Source: UBA1181 sp045600225
GTDB taxonomy: Bacteria > Bacteroidota > Bacteroidia > Bacteroidales > Paludibacteraceae
Direction of reading: 5' to 3'
Assembly: GCA_045600225.1 (NCBI GenBank)
Contig: JAZRXL010000040.1
Coordinates: 1-64,000, forward strand
DNA length: 64,000 bases
In this document: positions 42,908-51,862 of the stretch, in pieces
Position numbering within the stretch: the first letter of the stretch is position 1
Layout of the letters: the number at the start of each line of letters is the position of its first letter
Program-made: the position numbers and the translations under genes
Notes under the pieces: generated by a model
The model's input: only the letters and a program-made list of their open reading frames with translations
Databases searched by the model: none
What the model was told of the DNA's origin: nothing

Positions 42908-42933
42908 GAAGGCGCCACAACCATGACGCCTTC
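42908..42933. terminator. Hairpin between convergent ABC operon and metG
   Basis: GAAGGCG (42908-42914) and CGCCTTC (42927-42933) form a 7-bp stem. On the minus strand TTTCTTT follows and on the plus strand ATATTCATT, so it may serve both genes, better for metG. Confidence 0.7.
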
Positions 42934-42959
42934 ATATTCATTACTTATATCTAATCGGA

Positions 42960-45017
42960 TTATCCTACACGAGAACCGTTTGCCACCTTCTTAGACACGG
43001 AAGTTACAACCAACTTACCATCCTTATCTACGGCAGACATGATCATACCTTGACTCTCAATACCCATCATCTTACGAGGAGGGAAGTTTGCCACAAATAG
43101 AATTTGCAAACCTACCAGTTCTTCTGGATTTGGATATGATTTTGCAATACCCGAAAGAATAGTTCTTCCACCCATTCCATCATCAATCTTGAATTGCAAT
43201 AACTTATCAGACTTAGGCACCTTTTGGCACTCCAAGATTGTTCCAACACGAATATCCAACTTAGCGAAATCATCGATAGTGCTTTCTCCTTCGATTGGTT
43301 CTGGTTGCCAGTTGTTCTTCTCATTCTCCTTCTTGATATCAGTCAAACGCTTGATTTGCGCATCAATAGCGTCGTCTTCAATCTTCTCGAACAACAACTC
43401 TGCAGTTCCCAACTGAGCACCTTCAGCAAGAAGATCAACTTTACCCAAGTTCTCCCAAGAGAAGGTTGTCATGTTCAACATCTTACGGAGTTTCTCCGAA
43501 GAGAATGGAAGGAATGGTTCGAAAGCGATTGCCAAATTTGCCGCAATTTGCAAAGCAATATGCAAAATAGACGCTGTGCGATCCATATCAGTCTTTGCCA
43601 ATTTCCAAGGCTCTGTCTCTGCCAAGTATTTGTTTCCGATGCGAGCCAAGTTCATAGCCTCTTTCTGAGCATCACGGAACTTAAAGTTATCCAACAACTG
43701 CTCTACACGAACCTTCACATCTGCGAACTCTTGTAAAGTTTCCTTATCATAGTCAGTCAAGCCTTTCAATGCAGGCACCTTACCATCAAAATATTTATTA
43801 GTAAGCACCAATGCTCTATTCACGAAGTTTCCGTAGATAGCCACCAACTCACTATTGTTTCTTGCTTGGAAATCTTTCCATGTAAAGTCGTTATCTTTTG
43901 TTTCTGGAGCGTTGGCAGTCAACACATAACGCAATGTATCTTGCTTTCCTGGGAAATCAACCAAATACTCATTCAACCATACTGCCCAGTTACGAGAAGT
44001 AGAAATCTTATCACCTTCCAAGTTCAAGAACTCATTACTTGGCACATTGTCTGGCAAGATATAGCTACCTTCAGCCTTCAACATAGCTGGGAATACAATA
44101 CAGTGGAATACAATATTATCCTTACCGATAAAATGGATCAAACGAGTATCAGAGTCTTTCCACCACTTCTCCCAATTACCATATTTAGGATTTGCGTCAC
44201 AAAGTTCCTTTGTATTACTGATATATCCAATTGGAGCATCAAACCAAACATACAACACCTTACCCTCGGCACCTTCTACTGGCACTGGAATTCCCCATTC
44301 CAAGTCGCGAGTTACTGCACGAGGCATCAAGTCCATATCCAACCAGCTCTTACATTGTCCATATACATTTGGTCTCCACTCTTTATGATCTTCCAAGATC
44401 CATTTCTTCAACCAATCCTGATGCTTGTTCAACGGCAAGAACCAGTGTTTTGTAGGACGTTTTACTGGTTTAGAACCAGACAACTTACTTACAGGGTTGA
44501 TCAACTCCTCTGGAGAAAGAGTGCTACCGCACTTCTCACATTGATCTCCGTATGCACCTTGTGCATGACAACGAGGACACTCACCCACAATGTATCTGTC
44601 GGCCAAGAATTGCTTAGCTTCTTCATCGTAGTATTGCTCGCTTGTTTGCTCTACAAACTCGTTCTTGTCATACAAAGTACGGAAGAAATCAGAAGCCAAC
44701 TTATGGTGAGTGTCTGAAGTAGTTCTTGAATATACATCAAATGAGATACCAAATTCAGAGAAAGAGTCCTTAATGATCTTGTGATAACGATCCACCACAT
44801 CTTGAGGAGTAACACCTTCTTTCCTTGCACGGATAGTTACAGGCACACCGTGTTCGTCAGAACCACCAATGAAAAGCACCTCTTCTCCCTTCAAACGAAG
44901 GTATCTTACATAAATATCTGCGGGAACATATACTCCTGCCAAGTGTCCGATATGCACGGGACCATTGGCATATGGCAAAGCGGATGTTACCGTCGTACGC
45001 TTAAATTTCTTATCCAT
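42960..45017 (-). CDS. metG: Methionyl-tRNA synthetase with C-terminal tRNA-binding domain
   Basis: From the ATG at 45017 (MDKKFKRTTVTSALPYANGP) the enzyme has 685 residues; an in-frame ATG 8 codons upstream is possible. It charges tRNA-Met. The HIGH motif is GPVHIGHLAG, the zinc knuckle is CPRCHAQGAYGDQCEKCG and the KMSKS loop is the variant GDKISTSRNW. The last ~110 residues are an EMAP/Trbp111-like OB fold (LDIRVGTILECQKVPKSDKL, LQILFVANFPPRKMMGIESQ), as in the dimeric form. A -7 element TATCTTTG at 45053-45060 lies ~35 bases upstream. Confidence 0.96.
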   Translation of the reverse strand: MDKKFKRTTVTSALPYANGPVHIGHLAGVYVPADIYVRYLRLKGEEVLFIGGSDEHGVPVTIRARKEGVTPQDVVDRYHKIIKDSFSEFGISFDVYSRTTSDTHHKLASDFFRTLYDKNEFVEQTSEQYYDEEAKQFLADRYIVGECPRCHAQGAYGDQCEKCGSTLSPEELINPVSKLSGSKPVKRPTKHWFLPLNKHQDWLKKWILEDHKEWRPNVYGQCKSWLDMDLMPRAVTRDLEWGIPVPVEGAEGKVLYVWFDAPIGYISNTKELCDANPKYGNWEKWWKDSDTRLIHFIGKDNIVFHCIVFPAMLKAEGSYILPDNVPSNEFLNLEGDKISTSRNWAVWLNEYLVDFPGKQDTLRYVLTANAPETKDNDFTWKDFQARNNSELVAIYGNFVNRALVLTNKYFDGKVPALKGLTDYDKETLQEFADVKVRVEQLLDNFKFRDAQKEAMNLARIGNKYLAETEPWKLAKTDMDRTASILHIALQIAANLAIAFEPFLPFSSEKLRKMLNMTTFSWENLGKVDLLAEGAQLGTAELLFEKIEDDAIDAQIKRLTDIKKENEKNNWQPEPIEGESTIDDFAKLDIRVGTILECQKVPKSDKLLQFKIDDGMGGRTILSGIAKSYPNPEELVGLQILFVANFPPRKMMGIESQGMIMSAVDKDGKLVVTSVSKKVANGSRVG

Positions 45018-45052
45018 ATATATTGTTTTTATTATTTTCAAGAAAACATTCG

Positions 45053-45060
45053 CAAAGATA
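45053..45060 (-). promoter_or_regulatory. -7 element of metG (TATCTTTG)
   Basis: An exact TAnnTTTG match on the minus strand, 35 bases before the metG start codon and in the 55-base gap after the EamA gene. No TTG is seen at the expected distance. Confidence 0.45.
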
Positions 45061-45096
45061 AACTTTTTCGTGTGTTTTGTAATGCTCCAAAAGTAA

Positions 45097-46002
45097 TTAT
45101 TTCGCCTTACTTTTATTTACCACCGCAACACCGACGAATACCAATATGGCCGCACAAACCTTTTGCCAAGTAATCACATCCATACCTAAATAGATGCTCA
45201 AACACGACGCCACGATAGGCTGCACATAAGAATAAAGACTAACCAAGGTAGGCCTCAACTGCTTCTGCGCATAAGACACCAACAGATAGGCAACAAAAGT
45301 GGAGAAGAACACAACGCCAAGGACTGTCAGAGTCAACTGCCATGTGAATTCCGAATAGTGAAGAGAGATCAACTCCTTTGCATCAATTGTCAGTCCCACA
45401 AGTGCCGAAAAAGTAAACATCCACTTCATAAAGGTCACAACACTATACTTGGCAATAATCGGTCGAAAGATTCCCAAATAAGAAGCGAAGAACAATGCAT
45501 TCAAAACAATCAAGAACAATCCTAATGTCGTAGACGACTCCACTCCATTAGTGGACGACACAGAGTTCAATATCAAATAAATAACACCTCCGAAACTCAA
45601 CAACACGCCTGCCACTTTCTTTATTGTGATGGGTTCTTTCAAAAAAATAGCAGAGATAAACATCGTAAAGATCGGAGTTAACGAAGCGACCACAGAGCAA
45701 TCCACGGGTGTTGTCTCCTTAATGGCAATCAAAAAGGACAACTGAGTAAGGAACAAACCCAACATCGATGCAAAAAAGATCTGTATCAGATCCTTTTTAT
45801 CTACAACTTCTTTTGGTTGAGTAAGCGAAAGAAGCGAAAAAAGAAGAGCTGCCCCTGTTGCTCTAAAGCAGAACAATGCAAGAGGAGGTACCAAACCAGA
45901 CAGAGCGATATTGCGACAAGCCACTATATTAAAGCCGAAAATCAGATAACAAAAAAAGGCTGCCAAGTGACCTGTAACAGAGGATTTTGTACTATTCGTC
46001 AT
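45097..46002 (-). CDS. EamA/DMT family permease
   Basis: The 301-residue protein has ten hydrophobic segments in two EamA repeats. It begins GHLAAFFCYLIFGFNIVACR and has the usual FFASMLGLFLTQLSFLIAIKETTPVDCSVVASLTPIFTM region split across helices 3-4 and VQPIVASCLSIYLGMDVITW in the second repeat. The family exports amino acids, nucleosides or other metabolites; the substrate here is unknown. It lies between the tRNA-Arg gene and metG. Confidence 0.88.
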   Translation of the reverse strand: MTNSTKSSVTGHLAAFFCYLIFGFNIVACRNIALSGLVPPLALFCFRATGAALLFSLLSLTQPKEVVDKKDLIQIFFASMLGLFLTQLSFLIAIKETTPVDCSVVASLTPIFTMFISAIFLKEPITIKKVAGVLLSFGGVIYLILNSVSSTNGVESSTTLGLFLIVLNALFFASYLGIFRPIIAKYSVVTFMKWMFTFSALVGLTIDAKELISLHYSEFTWQLTLTVLGVVFFSTFVAYLLVSYAQKQLRPTLVSLYSYVQPIVASCLSIYLGMDVITWQKVCAAILVFVGVAVVNKSKAK

Positions 46003-46023
46003 AAGAGCTTATTTACACGCATA

Positions 46024-46060
46024 ATAAAAAAAGCGCCAAAACCTTTCGATTTCGGCGCTT
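46024..46060 (-). terminator. Rho-independent terminator of tRNA-Arg
   Basis: AAGCGCC (46031-46037) and GGCGCTT (46054-46060) form a 7-bp stem, followed on the minus strand by seven Ts. It abuts the encoded CCA end of the tRNA. Confidence 0.88.
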
Positions 46061-46136
46061 GGTGATCGAGGAGGGATTCGAACCCTCGACCCACAGCTTA
46101 GAAGGCTGTTGCTCTATCCAACTGAGCTACCCGACC
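46060..46136 (-). tRNA. tRNA-Arg (anticodon TCT)
   Basis: The minus strand reads GGTCGGGTAGCTCAGTTGGA at the 5' end, an anticodon loop CTTCTAA with TCT, T-arm GGGTTCGAATCCC and ends ATCACCA, so CCA is encoded. The acceptor stem pairs GGTCGGG with CTCGATC with G-U wobbles. All arms fold normally. Confidence 0.95.
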
Positions 46137-46153
46137 ATCCTTTTTTGCGACTG

Positions 46154-46183
46154 CAAAGATAGAACTATTTTTTTTCAATGCAA
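46154..46183 (-). promoter_or_regulatory. tRNA-Arg promoter (TTG, 19 bases, TATCTTTG)
   Basis: On the minus strand TATCTTTG (46154-46161) has TTG 19 bases upstream (46181-46183, within TTTTG), a full match to the Bacteroidota promoter, 18 bases before the tRNA. Confidence 0.75.
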
Positions 46184-46195
46184 AATTTTTGCAAT

Positions 46196-46222
46196 AAAAA
46201 AAGGAAGTCATTTTTGACCTCC
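46196..46222 (-). terminator. Rho-independent terminator of tRNA-Met
   Basis: The minus strand reads GGAGGTCA-AAAA-TGACTTCC (46203-46222), an 8-bp stem with one G-U pair, followed by seven Ts, directly after the tRNA. Confidence 0.88.
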
Positions 46223-46227
46223 TCTTG

Positions 46228-46301
46228 TAGCGGGATCGAGAATTGAACTCGAGACCTCCGGGTTATGAATCCGACGCTCTAACCAACCGAGCTCTCCCGC
46301 C
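46228..46301 (-). tRNA. tRNA-Met (anticodon CAT)
   Basis: The minus strand begins GGCGGGAGAGCTCGGTTGGT, has anticodon loop TTCATAA and T-arm GAGTTCAATTCTC, and ends TCCCGCTA without encoded CCA. The acceptor pairs GGCGGGA with TCCCGCT. It lacks the three G-C pairs flanking the anticodon loop typical of initiator tRNA, so it is an elongator type; a lysidine-modified tRNA-Ile(CAT) cannot be excluded by eye. Confidence 0.88.
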
Positions 46302-46327
46302 ATCACATTCATTTCTGAATTGCGGTG

Positions 46328-46335
46328 CAAAGATA
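46328..46335 (-). promoter_or_regulatory. tRNA-Met -7 element (TATCTTTG)
   Basis: TATCTTTG on the minus strand, 26 bases before the tRNA, with a TTG 17 bases further upstream (46353-46355). It overlaps the divergent promoter of the hybrid two-component gene. Confidence 0.6.
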
Positions 46336-46343
46336 TACTTTTT

Positions 46344-46375
46344 TTTGAATTTCAAAAAATCTTTTAGTATTTTTG
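46344..46375 (+). promoter_or_regulatory. Promoter of the hybrid two-component gene (TTTG, 20 bases, TATTTTTG)
   Basis: TTTG (46344-46347), a 20-base spacer and TATTTTTG (46368-46375) match the Bacteroidota consensus. The start site would be near 46380, leaving a leader of only ~15-20 bases before the ATG at 46395 or 46401. Confidence 0.68.
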
Positions 46376-46394
46376 TATCGTTTCCTGAAAGAAA

Positions 46395-49300
46395 ATGTTC
46401 ATGAAAAAGTTATTGTACATAATTATATTGCTAACATTGTGCAGTTTACACATACACGGAGAATCCTCTAGATTTTCCATATATCAGTCACAATCGTATG
46501 TACCCTACAGTAATATCAATGATATGTTGGAGGACTCTTATGGTTTCTTGTGGATTGCAACCGAAAACGGATTGATAAAATTCAACGGATACGACTATGT
46601 ACAATACCAACAAAACAAAGACATTAGCAATTCCCTACCCAACAACAACTGTCGTACATTAATCGAGGATTCTCAAAACAGATTGTGGATCGGCACTGAT
46701 AACGGAATAGCCATCTACAACAGAGAGAACGACGGATTCGACAGAATAAAACTATCAGGACTCACCAGCTACAACTTTGTGGGTATACAAGAAGACTCTG
46801 ACGGCAGTTTATGGGCGCTATCTTTCCAAGAACTAATAAAACTTTCTCCCGAAGGCGAATTGCAACAAATCTATTCTTATCCTAACGCAGTATGCATGCA
46901 CCTTGACGGCGACCAAATATGGCTGGGTTCCCTAATTTATGGACTACACTCTTTCAACAAGGAAGATGCTTCCATCAAAAAACTTGAGATTAAGGATCTG
47001 CCAGACGAGCAAGGCCTTCATGTTCGCTGTATAAAAAAAGCCTCCAATGGAGATCTTCTAATCGGAACAAGAGACTTGGGACTGGTCATCTACCATCCAG
47101 AAACCCATACGTCCGAAGCTCACTACTCTAACAACCATCCTGACGTGTTTATTAGTGATTATGTTCTAAGCATATACGAAGATCACAAACACAAAATATG
47201 GATCGGATCTGTCAACGGACAATTAATCGAATACGACCCTCAAAAGGACAAGTTCACCGTTCCTGTCTTTAAACACCCTTCCGGAGTAAAGCAACTCACC
47301 ATCGGTTGCATCATGGAAGACAAGCGACAAGACATCTGGGTGGGAACTCACCACTATTGGATTTATCAATGCAATCGAAGCATAAACGCATTCGAACTTC
47401 ATCAACAAAAAGATCAGCAGGGAAGCCTTTCTCACAATGCCATCACCTGCTTCTCCGACAACCCTGAGAAAGTACTCATCGGAACCGATGGTGGAGGTTT
47501 GAACATATACGACAAGGCATCTGGACAATTTGCAACGGACACCCGATTCGGGAAGATCATCTTGGACATCAAGAAAGGAAACAAGGAAGGCGAATATTGG
47601 ATCAGCACTTGGGGAAATAGTCAAATGGGGCTTATTCAATACAATATCCTAACAAAAGAGTTCAAAAAGCACGAATACAACGTAAACGACTCTTCGTCAA
47701 TCACTTCAAATCTGCTTCGTGCCATTTTGGTCGACGGCCCTTATGTATGGGTATCAACCGACGGTGCCGGACTTTGTAGATTAAACACAAACACAGGCCG
47801 CATAGACAATAAATACAATTGCGAGGAACCTATATTCTCCGTAAAAAACCCACAGTGGGTTAACCATTTAATGCGCGACAAGAAAGGCAGATTATGGTTA
47901 TGTTCCAGTGAGGGTATCATCTTGTACGACAACAATCAATGCAAGAGACTTCGTATCAACCTGATAAGTAACGAAAACCTTCAAAATGAGGTTAAGATGT
48001 CTATTGAGGATTCCGATGGCAAAATTTTGTTTGTCACAGCAAGCAACGGATTAATCCAATACAACGAATCCGACAGCACATTCATCAACCTAAGCAAGAC
48101 ATACAACATACCAACGAACTTGAGTTCACTATGCGAGGATGACGAGAAGAACCTATGGATCATATCCGCAGAGGAGATCATCCGATTGAATAGGAAGGAA
48201 AATATCGTCCATAATTTCAATATGAGAAACGACTTGAATGGTAATCCATTCACGCCTAATGCCATATTCAAATCCGGAGACGATCTGTATGTGGGTTCCA
48301 ACAATGGTTTTTTCAAATTCAATGTTAAAACGTTGAGTTTCTCCGATTCTAATCCAAGAATCTATCTGAACGATCTATTTGTTTGGGGAGAAAAGCAGAA
48401 GGTGGAGGAGAACGGCATCCTTACCAAAGCCTTGGTGATGACAGATACCTTAACCCTCACCCACCACAACAACTCCATCAGTATCGATTTCTTTGCGATT
48501 GATTACGAACACGCAGACCAGATCAACTATCTATACAAGATGGACGGCTTTCAAGATGGCTGGGTGAACACTGGGAAAACAAGACAGGCTTACTTTACCA
48601 ACCTATCACCAGGGACCTACACATTCCAAGTAAAAACAATCAGTTTGGATAATAACACAGAAGTCTATTCCAAACCTCTTACCATTATCATACTACCACC
48701 ATGGTGGCGTACCTGGTGGTTTAGAATTGTCAGTGGCTTATCTATCTTATTGGCGCTTAACCTATTCCTTTCGTTAAGGGAAAAAGGGCACAAAAAGAAA
48801 CAAGCCGAATTGGAGAACCTTGTTGCCATAAGAACCGAAGAGCTTCGATTGATAAACAAAGAGGTACAAGACCAAAAGGAAAGTCTTGAGATTCAAAACA
48901 AGCGTCTTGACGAATCCTTGAACACTAAGAACAAAATTCTTTCTGTCATCGCACACGACCTAAGGAATCCGTTGACCGCCATCGTAGGCAACCTTTCCCT
49001 AATGAGCGAAGAGAATGAATGCGACCGTATCAAGCAGGTATGCAAATCTGCTAAGAACCTACAAACACAGATGGAGAATCTTTTGGATTGGGCTAGAATC
49101 CAAAATCAAAGCATCTTGTACTCTCCCAAAAACCATTTCTTGGATGCTTTAACCAAAGAGTGCATCACCCTACTCCAAGGTTTGGTCGAAGAGAAAAACA
49201 TACAGTTATCATTCCACAATCAATGTCAAACATCGGCATTCATAGACCAAAGAATGATCAGTACGGTTTGCCGAAACCTATTGAATAACGCCATTAAGTT

Positions 49301-50408
49301 TACAAACGAAAATGGACATATTGACATTGACATAAAACAAGAAGACGACCATATCCGTTGGCAAATAAAGGATGACGGTGTGGGAATGACACAGGAACAA
49401 AAAGAGAAGTTGTTTGACAAAACGACCACATCCACAACATTTGGAACCAAAAACGAGAAAGGTTCCGGATTAGGACTGAAGATATGTCAAGAATTCATAT
49501 CCTATAACAAAGGAAAGTTCCTAATCGAAAGTGAGAAAGGGAACGGAACCACAATCTCTCTACTACTTCCTATCGGAACAGAGACCCAAGAGAGCAAAGA
49601 GGAGAACTCTGCAATTATCGAAAGCAAGAATGAAGCAAACCACGAGAACAAGAAACACCTTCTCATTGTAGATGACAATGCAGAGATTCTTAGTTTCGTA
49701 TGCGACCTTCTTCGCCCTTACTATCACATAGACAGTGCGAACAACGGAGAGGACGCCCTGCAAATAGCAAGGAAGGAGATTCCCGACCTGATCATATCGG
49801 ACATCGTCATGCCAAAGATGGATGGAAGGGAGCTTTGCCACTGCATTAAAGAGGATGCTTTAACGCGACATATACCGGTAATACTTCTCACTTCAGAAGA
49901 CACCGTGGAGGATCAAGTTCAAGGCCTCAACATTGGTGCAGACGATTATATCACGAAACCATTCAATGCAGAGATATTGAAAGCAAAGATCGTCACTCTA
50001 CTCAAAAACAAAGAGTTACAAAGAGAGCATCTACGCACACGCATACTTCGCATGCCAGAATTGGAGATACCAGAAAGTATCGATGATGCTTTCATTTCTA
50101 AAATCAATGCAGTCATTAAGAAGAACATTGGAGATAGCAATCTGACCGTCGAATTCTTAGCATCCGAAACTGCATTCAGTCGCGTACAGTTATTCAGGAA
50201 GATGAAGGCAATCACTGGTTGCTCTCCTTCTGAATACATCAAGGCAATGAGACTTGAACATGCGGCAGAGATATTAGTACAAAGTAAACAAAGCATTGCG
50301 GATGTTGCCTACATGGTGGGATTCTCCGATCCTAAATATTTCAGCAACTGCTTCTCCGAGAAGTTTGGTGCAACACCATCTCAATACATAAAAGAGAACA
50401 AAGGGTAA
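46395..50408 (+). CDS. Hybrid two-component system regulator (propeller sensor, kinase, receiver, AraC)
   Basis: The 1337-residue one-protein signalling system has a signal/anchor at the N-terminus (KLLYIIILLTLCSLHIHG). Periplasmic two-component propeller repeats follow (SYGFLWIATENGLIKFNGYD, NRLWIGTDNGIAIYN, IWVGTHHY and others to ~residue 690), then a Y_Y_Y domain and a membrane helix (~768-792). The kinase has H-box SVIAHDLRNPLTAI, N-box NLLNNAIKF, DDGVGM and GSGLGLKI. The receiver is at ~1088-1205 (LLIVDDN, phospho-Asp in LIISDIVMPKMDG, ITKPF), and an AraC/HTH_18 domain ends the protein (FSRVQLFRKMKAITG, IADVAYMVGFSDPKYFSNCF). Such proteins sense glycan fragments and switch on nearby sus-type loci, but none is in this window. 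The start could also be the ATG at 46401. Confidence 0.95.
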   Translation: MFMKKLLYIIILLTLCSLHIHGESSRFSIYQSQSYVPYSNINDMLEDSYGFLWIATENGLIKFNGYDYVQYQQNKDISNSLPNNNCRTLIEDSQNRLWIGTDNGIAIYNRENDGFDRIKLSGLTSYNFVGIQEDSDGSLWALSFQELIKLSPEGELQQIYSYPNAVCMHLDGDQIWLGSLIYGLHSFNKEDASIKKLEIKDLPDEQGLHVRCIKKASNGDLLIGTRDLGLVIYHPETHTSEAHYSNNHPDVFISDYVLSIYEDHKHKIWIGSVNGQLIEYDPQKDKFTVPVFKHPSGVKQLTIGCIMEDKRQDIWVGTHHYWIYQCNRSINAFELHQQKDQQGSLSHNAITCFSDNPEKVLIGTDGGGLNIYDKASGQFATDTRFGKIILDIKKGNKEGEYWISTWGNSQMGLIQYNILTKEFKKHEYNVNDSSSITSNLLRAILVDGPYVWVSTDGAGLCRLNTNTGRIDNKYNCEEPIFSVKNPQWVNHLMRDKKGRLWLCSSEGIILYDNNQCKRLRINLISNENLQNEVKMSIEDSDGKILFVTASNGLIQYNESDSTFINLSKTYNIPTNLSSLCEDDEKNLWIISAEEIIRLNRKENIVHNFNMRNDLNGNPFTPNAIFKSGDDLYVGSNNGFFKFNVKTLSFSDSNPRIYLNDLFVWGEKQKVEENGILTKALVMTDTLTLTHHNNSISIDFFAIDYEHADQINYLYKMDGFQDGWVNTGKTRQAYFTNLSPGTYTFQVKTISLDNNTEVYSKPLTIIILPPWWRTWWFRIVSGLSILLALNLFLSLREKGHKKKQAELENLVAIRTEELRLINKEVQDQKESLEIQNKRLDESLNTKNKILSVIAHDLRNPLTAIVGNLSLMSEENECDRIKQVCKSAKNLQTQMENLLDWARIQNQSILYSPKNHFLDALTKECITLLQGLVEEKNIQLSFHNQCQTSAFIDQRMISTVCRNLLNNAIKFTNENGHIDIDIKQEDDHIRWQIKDDGVGMTQEQKEKLFDKTTTSTTFGTKNEKGSGLGLKICQEFISYNKGKFLIESEKGNGTTISLLLPIGTETQESKEENSAIIESKNEANHENKKHLLIVDDNAEILSFVCDLLRPYYHIDSANNGEDALQIARKEIPDLIISDIVMPKMDGRELCHCIKEDALTRHIPVILLTSEDTVEDQVQGLNIGADDYITKPFNAEILKAKIVTLLKNKELQREHLRTRILRMPELEIPESIDDAFISKINAVIKKNIGDSNLTVEFLASETAFSRVQLFRKMKAITGCSPSEYIKAMRLEHAAEILVQSKQSIADVAYMVGFSDPKYFSNCFSEKFGATPSQYIKENKG

Positions 50409-50421
50409 ACTTTCTTCCCTT

Positions 50422-51846
50422 CTACACTCCTCTACCAGTAAATACGGTTTTAATTGTGTAGATCAAAATCTTCACATCAATCAGTAAAGAAAGATTCTCC
50501 AAATAGATTATATCATACTTTAATCGTTCAATCATCTTATCAACGGAATCTGCGTAACCATACTTAACCATTCCCCAAGATGTGATTCCCGGACGCACCT
50601 TATGGATTACTCGATAATAAGGCACCTTCTCCTCTATTTTTTCTACGAAATATGGCCTTTCTGGGCGAGGACCTACCAACGACATATCCCCTTTCAGTAC
50701 ATTTATAAATTGTGGAATTTCATCGATTCTATACTTCCTTAAGAATTTTCCAACACGCGTAACTCTGCGATCATCTCTCGATGCAAGTTGAGGAACCGAT
50801 CCTTCCGAATCATGCGCCATTGTTCGGAACTTATATATCTTAAACAATTTTCCTTTCAAACCTACTCTTTCCTGTTGGTAAATCACAGGTCCCTCTGATG
50901 TGAATCTCACCAAGAGAGAAACAACAAGCAACAAAGGAGACAATAGGACTAAAAACAGCAAAGAGGAAGTGACATCAAAGAAGCGCTTTACATTTTTATC
51001 ATGTTCTGAAAATCTGACATCAAAGAAATTCACCAAAGGAGCTCCATAAATAGATGACAATCGGACGCCTCCAGCAAACAAATCGTACAAACGAGGCGTA
51101 ACCCTCACCTCCACATCATGTTCCACCAAACTGCTTACCAAATCATAGAAACATTTCTTATCATCGCTATCCATCGCAACAATCACCTCTTCCACCTTAT
51201 GATCGCTTAGTAGTTTTTCCAAGTCAGTCAAACCACCCAAGACCATATCACTCGGAACTGAGCATGGAGAGGAATCCACAGATACAAAACCTTCGATTAT
51301 ATGTCCCGAAGACTGTTCCTGAGACTGCAACTCTTTATATAGCTCCATTGCCTTATTACCCGTTCCTATAATCAATGTGTTAAAGCCCCAAACTCGATGA
51401 TGAATATTATAAGTGGTTATTCGGGTTAAAGTATACCTTCCAATGTAAACAACAACAAAATAGATCAAGAAAAGGACACCAAAGGCCAAATAGTAATCGG
51501 TATATTGTCCTACAGGATCATTCAATAGGAGCACGAAGAAAAGTCCCAACGAACCTAAGAATATACTGGCAACAGTTTGAGACAACTCCTCCAATCTGGA
51601 TTTCCTAAATGGCAGATTATAGTAGCCCGACAACCAAAAGACGAAGAACCAATAAAGAGGGATACCCAATACTAACTTTTCAAAATTATAGATGGGAGAA
51701 AACAGATCAAAATTTTGCGTCGATGAAGATTCAATCTCCAATCGACGGAAAACAAAGAAAAGAAACCACGCGATCAGGACACATAGCATATCCACAACCA
51801 CATATTTCAAACGTTGCTTCCTTCGTTTCTGCGTTAAACTCTCCAT
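50422..51846 (-). CDS. Undecaprenyl-phosphate sugar-1-phosphate transferase (exopolysaccharide initiation)
   Basis: The 474-residue polyprenyl glycosylphosphotransferase of the WcaJ/WbaP type has several N-terminal membrane segments, a CoA-binding-like Rossmann region (FNTLIIGTGNKAMELYKELQ) and a C-terminal sugar transferase domain. That domain has a hydrophobic helix (SSLLFLVLLSPLLLVVSLLV), EGPVIYQQERVGLKGKLFKI, YKFRTM, RVTRVGKFLRKYRIDEIPQF and SLVGPRPERP. It moves a sugar-1-phosphate, often glucose or galactose, onto the undecaprenyl carrier at the inner membrane, the first step of capsule, O-antigen or exopolysaccharide synthesis. No other glycosyltransferase genes lie near, so its pathway is encoded elsewhere. 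It is convergent with the hybrid two-component gene, 13 bases apart. Confidence 0.9.
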   Translation of the reverse strand: MESLTQKRRKQRLKYVVVDMLCVLIAWFLFFVFRRLEIESSSTQNFDLFSPIYNFEKLVLGIPLYWFFVFWLSGYYNLPFRKSRLEELSQTVASIFLGSLGLFFVLLLNDPVGQYTDYYLAFGVLFLIYFVVVYIGRYTLTRITTYNIHHRVWGFNTLIIGTGNKAMELYKELQSQEQSSGHIIEGFVSVDSSPCSVPSDMVLGGLTDLEKLLSDHKVEEVIVAMDSDDKKCFYDLVSSLVEHDVEVRVTPRLYDLFAGGVRLSSIYGAPLVNFFDVRFSEHDKNVKRFFDVTSSLLFLVLLSPLLLVVSLLVRFTSEGPVIYQQERVGLKGKLFKIYKFRTMAHDSEGSVPQLASRDDRRVTRVGKFLRKYRIDEIPQFINVLKGDMSLVGPRPERPYFVEKIEEKVPYYRVIHKVRPGITSWGMVKYGYADSVDKMIERLKYDIIYLENLSLLIDVKILIYTIKTVFTGRGV

Positions 51847-51862
51847 TCGCTCTCCCCTATAG

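Noticed and set aside
46395..51846. Polysaccharide utilisation or capsule locus
   Set aside because: A hybrid regulator and one initiating transferase are present, but there are no SusC/SusD, glycosidase, flippase or other glycosyltransferase genes.
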